From contig CAZGKW010000041.1 of the NCBI GenBank assembly GCA_964526295.1, positions 1 through 41,368 on the forward strand: 41,368 nt of DNA, given 5' to 3'. The notes under the pieces are model-generated. The model made no database searches, had not been told where the DNA came from, and saw nothing but the letters and a program-made list of their open reading frames with translations. Position numbers and translations under genes: made by a program. Positions 24,918-35,800 of this stretch are shown here, piece after piece. This DNA is from CAZGKW01 sp964526295. GTDB lineage: Bacteria; Planctomycetota; Phycisphaerae; FEN-1346. Position 1 is the first letter of the stretch. Every line of letters begins with the position of its first letter.

Positions 24918-25618
24918 TCCGCGCCCTTGTCCTGGTGGCCGTCTTCGGAAGCGGGGCGGCCCTGATGAGCCTGGAGATGGCGGGGTTCCGTCTGTTCCAG
25001 CCGGAATTCGGCAGCGACATCATCGTCTGGGGCAGCCTGATCAGCGTCTTTCTGGCGGGCCTGGCCCTCGGGGCGTATGCCGGGGGCCGCGTGGCCGACC
25101 GGGTGCCGGCGTTCTGGCTGCTAGGGCTGATCTTCCTGGCGGCGGGGGCGATCGCCCTGGCCACGCCGCTCCTGTGGGAATGGGCCGTGCTGCCGCTCTT
25201 TGCGCCGGGCGAAGCGCCGCTGCCGGCGGAGCTGGCCCCGGCGGGCGACGGGGACCTCCAAGTCTACCTGCCGCCGGACCTGCGGTGGCCGACGCTCGGG
25301 GCGGGCGTGATGATGTTCTTCGTCCCGTCGCTCCTGTTGGGGGCCGTCTCGCCCTATGCGGCCAGGCTGCTCATTCACCGGCTGGGCCGGGTCGGGTCCG
25401 GCGTGGGGATGGTCTCGGCCATCTCGACGGCCGGGGCGATCCTCGGGACGCTGGGGACGGCGTTCGACCTGATCACGCGGATGGGCACGCGGTGGCTCCT
25501 GGCGACGAACGGCCTGGTGCTGGTGGCGCTGGGCCTGATGCTGGGCGTCCTGCAACTGGCGACCTCGCGCCTCCCGCCGGCGGCGGAAGCAACGCCCGAG
25601 CCGCCCTCCGACGCCTGA
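24914..25618 (+). CDS. Membrane protein related to the transmembrane half of fused spermidine synthases
   Basis: A protein of 234 residues with about six hydrophobic segments (for example LVLVAVFGSGAALMSLEMAG, WLLGLIFLAAGAIALATPLL, GVMMFFVPSLLLGAVSPYAA). The sequences SLEMAG, LGAYAGG, SPYAARLL and STAGAILGTLGTAF are typical of the transmembrane half of fused MFS/spermidine synthase proteins. It overlaps the synthase-like gene by four bases, so translation is probably coupled. In fused relatives the membrane part usually comes first; here it is a separate, second gene. The two products probably form one membrane complex. Confidence 0.82.
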   Translation: MIRALVLVAVFGSGAALMSLEMAGFRLFQPEFGSDIIVWGSLISVFLAGLALGAYAGGRVADRVPAFWLLGLIFLAAGAIALATPLLWEWAVLPLFAPGEAPLPAELAPAGDGDLQVYLPPDLRWPTLGAGVMMFFVPSLLLGAVSPYAARLLIHRLGRVGSGVGMVSAISTAGAILGTLGTAFDLITRMGTRWLLATNGLVLVALGLMLGVLQLATSRLPPAAEATPEPPSDA

Positions 25619-25633
25619 TTGACCGAGTGCGTC

Positions 25634-25662
25634 TTGAGGCCCGACCGGGTTGGCCCTATAAT
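25634..25662 (+). promoter_or_regulatory. Sigma-70 promoter for panCD
   Basis: TTGAGG (25634-25639), a 17-base spacer and a perfect TATAAT (25657-25662). Transcription would start near 25669, about 67 bases before panC. Confidence 0.75.
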
Positions 25663-25735
25663 GCCCCGCCCGTCATCGGCCCTGTGCGGCACGGCGCTGG
25701 GGTCCGCGGCTCGGCCGTCGGCGGGGGAGGCGCCC

Positions 25736-26587
25736 ATGACGGCCCTGGCGACGACGATAGGCGAAGTCCGCGAAGCGACGCGGGCCGTGCGGCGGCGAGG
25801 CGAGCGGATCGGCTTGGTCCCCACCATGGGGGCACTCCACGAGGGGCACCGGGCCCTCCTCCGGACGGCCCGGGCCGAGACCGATTTCGTCGTCATCAGC
25901 ATCTTCGTCAACCCGACGCAGTTCGGCCCCGACGAGGACTACCGGGCTTACCCCCGGCCGCTGGAGGACGACTTGGCCGTCTGCCGCGACGAGGACGTCA
26001 ACGTCGTCTTCGCCCCGTCGGCCGAGGAGATGTACGCCGATGACGCGGCGACGACCGTCCACGTGGCGGGCCTGACCGAGACGATGTGCGGCCGGTTCCG
26101 GCCGGGCCATTTCGACGGCGTGACGACCGTGGTGGCGAAGCTGCTGAACATCGTCGGCCCGGACGTCGTCTATTTCGGTGAGAAGGACGCCCAGCAGCTC
26201 GCGGTGGTCCGGCGGATGGTCCGCGACCTGGACGTGCCCGTCGAGGTGCGGGCCTGCCCCCTGGTGCGGGCCGAGGACGGCGTGGCCGTCTCGAGCCGCA
26301 ACGCGTATCTGTCGGCCGAGCAGCGCGATCGGGCCCGGTCGCTGGGCCGGGCGCTCGCCGAGGCCCGGGAGGCCATCCTGGCGGGGGAGCGCGACGCCGC
26401 ACGCATCGCCGACCGGGTCCGCGGCCGCATCGAGGAGACCGACGGCGTCGAGGTCCAGTACGTGGCGGTGGTCGACCCGGACACGCTGGCGGACCTGGAG
26501 ACGGTCCGCGACCGGGCCCTGGTGGCCGTGGCCGCCCGGGTGGGCCGGGGCCGCCTGATCGACAACATCCTGCTAGACCACCTGTAA
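25736..26587 (+). CDS. panC: Pantothenate synthetase
   Basis: A protein of 283 residues that condenses pantoate with beta-alanine using ATP, the last step to pantothenate (vitamin B5, precursor of CoA). The ATP-binding PTMGALHEGH is at 29-38, followed by FVNPTQFGPDEDYRAYPR, the LLNIVGPDVVYFGEKDAQQ block and SSRNAYLS. Length is normal. The ATG at 25736 follows GGGGGAGG by five bases. It precedes panD by 33 bases under one promoter, so enzyme and beta-alanine supply are co-expressed. Confidence 0.97.
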   Translation: MTALATTIGEVREATRAVRRRGERIGLVPTMGALHEGHRALLRTARAETDFVVISIFVNPTQFGPDEDYRAYPRPLEDDLAVCRDEDVNVVFAPSAEEMYADDAATTVHVAGLTETMCGRFRPGHFDGVTTVVAKLLNIVGPDVVYFGEKDAQQLAVVRRMVRDLDVPVEVRACPLVRAEDGVAVSSRNAYLSAEQRDRARSLGRALAEAREAILAGERDAARIADRVRGRIEETDGVEVQYVAVVDPDTLADLETVRDRALVAVAARVGRGRLIDNILLDHL

Positions 26588-26620
26588 GCACGAAGGCGGT
26601 GCCGGCCAGGGAGGGAACGG

Positions 26621-26977
26621 ATGCTCATCAAGGTCTTGAGAAGCAAAATCCACCGCGGCCGCGTGACCGCCACCCACCTGGAGTACGAGGGCAGCATCAC
26701 CATCGACGAGGACCTGATGGAGGCGGCCGGCCTCCTGGAGGGCGAGGCCGTCCTCGTGGCGAACCTCTCGAACGGGACCCGCCACGAGACCTACGTCATC
26801 AAGGGCGAACGGGGCAGCGGGACGATCTGCCTGAACGGGGCGGCGGCCCGGCTGGCCATGGTCGGCGACCCGGCCATCATCCTCGGCTTCGCCTACCTGT
26901 CGCCCGAGGAGCTGCTGGAGCACGAGCCGCGAAAGATCGTCCTGGACGAATCGAACCGCATCGTCCAGGGGCCCTGA
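26621..26977 (+). CDS. panD: Aspartate 1-decarboxylase proenzyme
   Basis: A protein of 118 residues that makes beta-alanine from aspartate for pantothenate. The self-cleavage site is Gly24-Ser25 in YEGSITID, exactly where expected; Ser25 becomes the pyruvoyl cofactor. Lys9, the substrate-binding residue, is present in RSKIHR, as is the NGAAARL motif. It is encoded directly after panC in the same orientation, so the two form a panCD operon. Confidence 0.97.
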   Translation: MLIKVLRSKIHRGRVTATHLEYEGSITIDEDLMEAAGLLEGEAVLVANLSNGTRHETYVIKGERGSGTICLNGAAARLAMVGDPAIILGFAYLSPEELLEHEPRKIVLDESNRIVQGP

Positions 26978-27309
26978 CGCGGACGTGGTCCGAACGCGGA
27001 GACCGCCGAGATCGCAGAGAAGGACGGAGGCAGAAGCCAGGGCATCTACACTAGGCAAGAAAGCGGCGAACCTCTGAAGCCGTCGCGGTTGGCAGGCCCG
27101 GTCCGACAGCCTGGCGCTGTGGCGGTTCCCTTTCGTCTCTGCGCGTTCTCTGCTCTGAAAATGGGGCGTGACATACAAGATGTTGTGGCCCGCGCCGATG
27201 GGAGGCCCCATTTTCAGGGTACGGGGTGGGCCCGAGGCTCGTGCTCGACTGCGGTCTCAGCGTTGAGAAGGCGAAGGCCGACGGGGGATCGACGGCGGAA
27301 GGACGCTCG
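26978..27309. repeat. Gene-free spacer with imperfect palindromic element
   Basis: This 332-base stretch has no gene. A 26-base segment at 27002-27027 (ACCGCCGAGATCGCAGAGAA and on) is 21/26 identical to 32543-32568 in another spacer. About 100 bases further on, CTCTGCGCGTTCTCTG (27137-27152) is roughly its reverse complement, giving an imperfect inverted repeat. A separate perfect 13-base inverted repeat lies at 27155-27217. Confidence 0.6.
27155..27217. repeat. Perfect 13-base inverted repeat upstream of lgt
   Basis: CTGAAAATGGGGC (27155-27167) and GCCCCATTTTCAG (27205-27217) are perfect reverse complements separated by 37 bases. It could form a long-loop hairpin, mark the ends of a tiny inserted element, or be paired operator half-sites about 100 bases before lgt. 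Confidence 0.65.
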
Positions 27310-28341
27310 ATGCGTCAGATCCTGTTCCGCATCCCGGTGCCGGGCCTCGACCGATCGCTCACGCTCTACGGCTACGGGGCGATGCTGTGCCTGGGGTTCC
27401 TGGCGGCGATCTACACGGCGGCCTGGCGGGCCCGCCGACGGGGCCGGCCCACCGATACGATCTACAACGCGGCGTTGCTGGCGTTCCTGGCGGGGGTGGT
27501 GGGGGCCCGCCTGTTCTACATCGTGCAGAAGCATTACCAGCACGGCCACCCTCTCGGCCTGTGGGAGCTGGTCAAGATCTGGGAGGGGGGCCTGGTCTTC
27601 TACGGGGGCCTGGTTGCGGCCGCCGTGGCGGTGGGCCTGTACCTGAGGTTGACACGCCGACCGGTGCTCTACTGGGCCGACCTGATGGCCCCGAGCCTGG
27701 CCCTCGGGCTGGCCTTCGGCCGGGGCGGATGCACGCTGAACGGGTGCTGCTACGGCGAGACCGCCGCCGTGCCGTGGGCCTTCGCCTGGCCGATCGGGTC
27801 GCTCCCGTGGCACCATTACGCGGTCGAGTTCATGGTCGGGCACGGCCTGGCGCCGGTCGAGTACCCGGGGGGACACCTCGGGGCTGTGGCGGGGTCGGTG
27901 GCGGCGGTTTGGCAGATGCCGCCGATCCATCCCGCCCAGGTGTACGCCATCGTCAACGCCCTGCTGCTGTTCGTCGTGCTGTCGTTTGCGTGGCGATGGA
28001 AGCGCCGGCACGGGCACGTGCTGTGCCTGTTCCTGCTGCTCTACGGGGCCAGCCGGTTCGTGCTGGAGTGTCTCCGGGGGGACGAGGCGGCGGCGTACCT
28101 GCTGGGTCTCGTGTCGCTGCTGAAGGCGGCGGGCATGGCGGAGACGGCCGCCCGCCTGCCGCTCCTTACCATCAGCCAGAACGTCGCGCTCGTGGCCATG
28201 GCGGGGAGCCTGGTCGGCTTCGCGTGGCTTCAGCGGTCGCGGCGTCCCGAGCTTCGTGCCGATTACGTGCCGCCCGTCCGCGGGGTCGAGCACGGCGACG
28301 ATAGCGGCCGGACGGGCCGCCGGAAAGGGAGTGACCGATGA
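27310..28341 (+). CDS. lgt: Prolipoprotein diacylglyceryl transferase
   Basis: A membrane enzyme of 343 residues that transfers diacylglycerol from phosphatidylglycerol to the lipobox cysteine of lipoproteins. Several transmembrane segments are evident. Signature parts are GLVFYGG (94-100), the Lgt motif GRGGCTLNGCCYG (137-149, including the key Arg and Asn) and IHPAQVYA. The segment between CCYG and HPAQ is longer than in E. coli Lgt. The ATG at 27310 follows GGAAGGA. Its stop overlaps the start of the HEAT-repeat gene as ATGA. Confidence 0.93.
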   Translation: MRQILFRIPVPGLDRSLTLYGYGAMLCLGFLAAIYTAAWRARRRGRPTDTIYNAALLAFLAGVVGARLFYIVQKHYQHGHPLGLWELVKIWEGGLVFYGGLVAAAVAVGLYLRLTRRPVLYWADLMAPSLALGLAFGRGGCTLNGCCYGETAAVPWAFAWPIGSLPWHHYAVEFMVGHGLAPVEYPGGHLGAVAGSVAAVWQMPPIHPAQVYAIVNALLLFVVLSFAWRWKRRHGHVLCLFLLLYGASRFVLECLRGDEAAAYLLGLVSLLKAAGMAETAARLPLLTISQNVALVAMAGSLVGFAWLQRSRRPELRADYVPPVRGVEHGDDSGRTGRRKGSDR

Positions 28342-30017
28342 GAGGCCGATTCGCGGCGAGAATGCTGGCGGCCGTCCTGGTGCTGGCAACGGCCGGCCGG
28401 GCGGCCACCACGCCGCCCTACGACCTGGCCCGGCAGCGCACGCCCGGCGAGGAAACCGTCTACTACCATCACAACCAGACCGAGATCGTCGTGACGGCCG
28501 CCGAGCGCAGGCGCCACGTCGTGCTGGTCCAGAAGATCCTCCGACGGGAACTGGTCCTCGAGAAGCTCCCCGAGGCCAAGGGGACCCGCGTGGCCGTGTT
28601 CACCAGCGGGGCCGAAGAGCTCGTCAAGCAGGAGGAGAACGGCAAGGACCTTCTGGCCGCCGTGCCGGAAGAGCGGCGGCAGCGGCCCATCCTGCCGGTG
28701 CTGCTGATCCAGGAGCGCCACCCCAAGGGGATACCCCAGGCCCCCCCGACGGACGTCACGGACCCCATGGCCGCCCTCTCGGCCCTCCACGTCCACCTCG
28801 GTGTCCTGCCCGAGGAGAGCGTCAAGCCCGGCGACACCTGGTCGAAGACGCACGACCTGGGCGCGGCCGCGGTCACCGTCACCACGACGTTCGTCGAGAC
28901 GACGACGGTGGACGAGGTGGCCTGCGCGGTGCTCGAATCGAAGGTCGACATGACGTTCAAGACAGGGACGCCCGTGTCGGTGAGCGTCCCCAAGGCCACG
29001 TTGCGTGCGGTCGAGGCGATTGACGGGAGCGGCCTCCGCGAGGCCCGGCTGGAGATCGTCCTGGAGGAGAAAGGCGAGTCCGTCACGCGCCGGACGACCC
29101 GTCTGCTGGAGACGAAGCTCGTCGGGACCAGCCGCCTCAGCGACGAGAGCTTCGAGGACGCCCGCAAGCAGCTTGCCGCCATCCAGCAGGTCTGGGAGCT
29201 GGCAGAGCAGGAGAAGCTCCAGGAGGCGCTCGGCGTGCTGAGGACGCTGCTCCGGGACCGGCCCAAGAGCCCTTGGACGCCCGCGATCCAGGCCCTGTAC
29301 AGCTCGCTGAACCAGCGGCGCCTGATGACCCAGCCGACCTCCCCGATGGAGCTGCGACAGCTCCTGAAGCAGCTCCAGGTCCAGCAGGACCGGACCGCCG
29401 TGCTCGGCACGCCGCAGGAGCTGGCCGGTCTTCGGGCAAGGATCCGCCAAGTCGTCGAGGCCAACTTCGAGACCCTCCTGAGGGAATCCAGGGACCCCGA
29501 CCCGATCGTGCGGGACCTGGCGGCCTTCGGCCTGTCCTTCGCCGACCGGCCCGAGGCCTGGAACCGCCTGGTCGAGCTGGCCAAGGACGGGAGCGGCCGC
29601 GTCCGCGGGACCGCCCTGGTGGGCCTGTCGTTCCACGGCAAACCGATCGACCCGAACCTGCTGGTGGAGCGGCTCAAGGACAGCGACCCGCGGACCCGCG
29701 GGGGGGCCGCCATGGTGGCCGCCAGCGCCCTCGGCGACGATCCCGACACCGCCCGCCGCATCCTGCCCCTGCTCCTTGACAACCTGACGAACGAAAACAT
29801 GTGGGCCCGCAAGAACACCGCCGTGGCGGTCGGTCGGCTGGCCCCCGTCGGCTCGCGGGATGCCGCACGGGCCCTCGTCGAGGCCTGCAAGACCGAGAAG
29901 GTCGACGGCCTGAAGGCCGTCTACCTGGAGGTCCTGGAGAAGATCACCGGCATCGAGGGCGACAGCGTCGAGCCCTTTGAGGAGTGGCTGAAGAAGCCGG
30001 TCGAGCCCATGGGCTGA
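28338..30017 (+). CDS. Exported HEAT-repeat protein
   Basis: A protein of 559 residues with an N-terminal signal peptide (MRGRFAARMLAAVLVLATAGRA). Residues 25-260 form a beta-rich domain of unknown type (for example TVTTTFVETTTVDEVACAV). A helical linker follows, then HEAT-like repeats from about 375 to 545 (PIVRDLAAFGLSFADRPEAW, RVRGTALVGLSFHGK, RTRGGAAMVAASAL, MWARKNTAVAVGRLA). HEAT arrays usually hold protein partners. It overlaps lgt by four bases, so it is made along with the lipoprotein-modifying enzyme, but it shows no lipobox itself. Function unknown. Confidence 0.83.
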   Translation: MRGRFAARMLAAVLVLATAGRAATTPPYDLARQRTPGEETVYYHHNQTEIVVTAAERRRHVVLVQKILRRELVLEKLPEAKGTRVAVFTSGAEELVKQEENGKDLLAAVPEERRQRPILPVLLIQERHPKGIPQAPPTDVTDPMAALSALHVHLGVLPEESVKPGDTWSKTHDLGAAAVTVTTTFVETTTVDEVACAVLESKVDMTFKTGTPVSVSVPKATLRAVEAIDGSGLREARLEIVLEEKGESVTRRTTRLLETKLVGTSRLSDESFEDARKQLAAIQQVWELAEQEKLQEALGVLRTLLRDRPKSPWTPAIQALYSSLNQRRLMTQPTSPMELRQLLKQLQVQQDRTAVLGTPQELAGLRARIRQVVEANFETLLRESRDPDPIVRDLAAFGLSFADRPEAWNRLVELAKDGSGRVRGTALVGLSFHGKPIDPNLLVERLKDSDPRTRGGAAMVAASALGDDPDTARRILPLLLDNLTNENMWARKNTAVAVGRLAPVGSRDAARALVEACKTEKVDGLKAVYLEVLEKITGIEGDSVEPFEEWLKKPVEPMG

Positions 30018-30057
30018 GACGCGGGGCGTTCGAGCGGCGTGACAGGGCCCTTTCGAG

Positions 30058-30077
30058 CGGCGTGCGGAAGCACGCCG
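30058..30077 (+). repeat. GGAA-capped hairpin repeat after the HEAT-repeat gene
   Basis: CGGCGTGC (30058-30065) pairs with GCACGCCG (30070-30077) around GGAA. The phrase TTCGAGCGGCGTG occurs twice, at 30029-30041 (with G for the first T position's neighbour) and 30053-30065. Compared with 3038-3055 the stem bases differ on both sides yet still pair. Confidence 0.75.
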
Positions 30078-30110
30078 GGGCATCCCGTGCACCTGCCGGC
30101 CCCCGCCGCC

Positions 30111-32516
<2,406 letters not shown>

Positions 32517-32863
32517 CGGACCAGCGCTATCTCACCGCAGCGACCGCGGAGATGACAGAGAAAAACGGCCCCTTCAGCGACTTTTCTCGCGGCCCGGAGC
32601 ATGGGACGACCGTCCAGGGCCCCAAGCCGACGACCTTCTCGTCTTCCGACTCACATGACTGCTTGCTTCGTCTTGCTCTGCGTTCCCGGCGGCCTCCGCG
32701 CCTAAGGCTATTTTATCAACTCTTGCCAGCCGGCAACGACTCCGGCGCGGTGGACAGTCTTGCCCACCGCGCGGTGCCCACGACTGGGCACCGCACCACG
32801 GCCCTTGTGGATGATGGCGAAGTTGACACTGTAGCCCTGACTAAGGCATGCCGCTCGAAGGCG
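32517..32863 (-). promoter_or_regulatory. Gene-free spacer between smc and lon with candidate lon operator
   Basis: This 347-base stretch has no gene. A dyad TTGCC-N4-GGCAA lies at 32723-32736, and a TAAAAT -10-like element follows on the minus strand near 32711-32716; TTGCCG within the dyad would act as a rather closely spaced -35. It also contains the 26-base element at 32543-32568 shared with the panD-lgt spacer and the twin hairpins at 32747-32794. Confidence 0.45.
32747..32794 (-). terminator. Twin hairpins downstream of smc
   Basis: Two adjoining 24-base palindromes lie 70-117 bases after the smc stop. The one at 32771-32794 has a perfect ten-base-pair stem (GCGGTGCCCA with TGGGCACCGC) and loop CGAC. 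The one at 32747-32770 starts and ends with the same GCGGTG/CACCGC bases with a weaker core. They may terminate smc transcripts, or be a REP-like repeat pair; no T tract follows. Confidence 0.55.
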
Positions 32864-35800
32864 CTACTTCGCCGGGACCGGCTCCTCCGCCGGGACGTCC
32901 GCCGGCTCGTCCGAGAACGACGTCTCGCCATCGTCCGCCTCGTCGTCCTCGACGACCTCGTGGGCACCGCCGGCGTGCACGCCGGCCTGGTCTGTGGCGG
33001 CGACGTCCGGCCCGGCGGCCGGCCCGGTCCGCGACGTCGCCTCCGCGCCCTCGGTCGGCAGGAGGCCCTTCTCGCCCAGCTCGGAGAACTTCACGCTCAC
33101 CTTCCGCGAGACGCCCGGCTCCTGCATCGTCACGCCGTAAAGCACGTCGGCGATGCTCATCGTCCGCTTGTTGTGCGAGATGACGACGAACTGCGACTGG
33201 TCCAGGAACTCCCGGATGAGGGCGGTGAACCGGTCGATGTTCGCCTCGTCGAGGGCCGCGTCCACCTCGTCCAGGATGCAGAACGGGCTCGGGCGGGCCC
33301 GGAAGATCGCCAGCAGCAGGGCCACCGCCGTCATCGTCTTCTCACCCCCCGAGAGGAGGCTGATCCGCTGGAGCTGCTTGCCCGGCGGCCGGGCCACGAT
33401 CTCGATGCCGCTCTCCAGCACGTCCTCCGGGGCCTCCAGGAACACGTCGGCCTTGCCGCCGCCGAAGAGCTTCCGGAACAGCTCCTGGAAGTGCCCCCGG
33501 ACCGACTCGAAGGTGGCCAGGAACCGCTGTCGGCTCTCGTGGTTGATCCGCTCGATCAGGTTGCCCAGGGCGTCCCGGGCGGCCGCCAGGTCCTCGTTCT
33601 GCTTCCGGAGGAACTCGACCCGTGCCTCCAGGGCCTCCTGTTCTTCGATGGCTTCCAGGTTGACCGCCCCGAGCCGCTCGACCTTACCCGTCAGGTCGCG
33701 GATCTCCGCGGCGACGGCGTCCCAGTCGACGTCCTCGGGCTGCCAGCCGGCGTAGCGCCGGACGAGGTCGACGTCGAAGTCGTCGCGGATCCGCTGAACG
33801 AGGTCCTCGCGGCGGGTCTCGAGCTCGCGGCCCTCGAGCTCCAGGCCGTGGACCTGCTCCTGGAGGCCGTCGACCTCGGCCTCCAGGGCCCGGGCCCGTT
33901 CGCTGAGGCCCGAGAGGGCCGTCCGCCGGTCGCTTCGCTCGGCGCCCAGGCGGCGGACCTCGGCCTCGGCCGTCTCCTTCTCCAGGAACAGGCCGCTCAG
34001 CTCCGCCTGGAGCCGAAGCATCGTCCGCTCGGCGTCGCGGATGCGGTCACCGCTGTCGGCCAGGTCCGTCCGTCCCTGCCGCATGCCGTCCTCGGCGGCG
34101 ATGCGGTCGCGCTCGGCGGCGGCGAACTGGTCCTTCAGGGCCGCGTGCTTCTCCCGGAGCTGGGCGAGCTGGACGCGGGCGTCGGTCCGCTCCTCCTCCA
34201 GCCGGCCGCGACGCTCCAGCAGCGTCTCCTGCTCGGCGACGAGGCCCTCGATGGCGGCCTGCTGGTCGGCGGCCCGGCGCTCCAGGTCCTCGACCTGTGC
34301 CGCGAGGCCGTCGACCTCCGACCGTACCTCGCCGCTCTGGGCCGCCAGCTCCGACAGCTCGCTCTCCAGCAGGGGCGTCTCGGCCTCGAGCTGCTCGCGC
34401 GTCTCGATGAGGCGGCGGAGCTGGCCCTCGACCTCCACCTCGGCCATCGACCCCTCGTAGATCTCCTGCCGAAGCTCCTGCTGCTCGGCGTCGAGCAGAC
34501 GCATGGCGTCGAGGCCGCGGGCCCGGTCGGCGTCGAGGACCTCGATGCGGGCCGCGACCGACGCGTGCTCGACCTGGACGTTCCGAAGCTCCGACCGGCG
34601 GGAGATGAGGCTCGTTTCCGGCCCGGGCGGACCCACGGCCACCGTCCCGTCGGCCTCCAGAACGTTCCCGGCCAGCGTGACGAAGCGGCAGCCCCGGAGG
34701 GCCCCCCGGGCCAGCTCGACCGCCCCCTCCAGCGACCGGACGACGACCGTCCGCCCGAGCAGGTACTCGATGGCTGCCCGGACGGTCTCGTCGACCCGGA
34801 CGTAGTCGCCGGCCCAGCCGACCGCCTCCGGATAGGCCGAAAGGTCCGGACGCTCGGCCGCCCCACCCGGCGGGTCATCCCCGGCCGGATCGATCGCGTC
34901 GAGGGCCAGGAACCGAACCTGTCCGGGGAGTTGCCCTTCGAGCTGCCGCGCCAGGGCCAGCACATCGGCCCGATGGTCGGCCACCAGGAGCTTCTCGGCC
35001 TGCCCGAGGGCCGACTCGATGAAGACGGCGTGGGCAACGTCGACCTCGATCAGGTCGGCGACCATCCCCCGCCACCGGTCGGCCCGGCCGCTCTCGCGGA
35101 TGGCTTCGTCGGCCTTCCGGACGGCGGCGGGGATGCCCTCGCCGCGGCGCTCCAGGTCCTCGAGCAGCTCGCGTCGGCTCTCCAGGCCGCTGGCGCGCTG
35201 GCGGGCGGCGGCCACACGCTCGCCAAGGGTCTCCATCTCGCGGTGCTTGGCCTCTGCTTCCTTGCGGCGGGCCTCGAGCCGGTGCCGCCGGTCGGCGAGG
35301 CCCTCGCGGATCGTCTGCCTCTCGGCCCGGAACTCGTCCTGGCGCCGGAGGAGTTCACCGAGCCGTTCGCGGACCTCGTCGCGCCGTCGTCCGAGCTTCT
35401 CGGCCTGAGCGTGGAGGTTTTCGAGCCGCATCCGGAGCCCGGCCAGACGACTCGCCCGCTGGCTCTTCTGCTGGGCCAGCTCCATCAGGCCGGCCTTGGC
35501 GTGCTCCAGGCGGCCCGTCAGGGCCCGGACCTGGTCGCCGACGCGGCGGAGGGTCTCCTCGATGCGTGCGACGGCCTCGGCTTGGTCCTCGGTGCGTGCG
35601 GCGACGGCCGCCAGGTCGCGCCGGCGTGCCTCGATGGCCTCCTGGGCCCGCCGCAGGCGTTCGGTCATTTGGCCGATGGTTCGCCGGGCCCTGGCCACCT
35701 GCTGCTCCGCCTCGGTGATACGGGTCCGCTGGAACGCGGTCTCGCTGTCGCGGGTGGCGATGCCGGAGCGGAGGTCGCCGAGGCGGCCCTCGGCCGTGCG

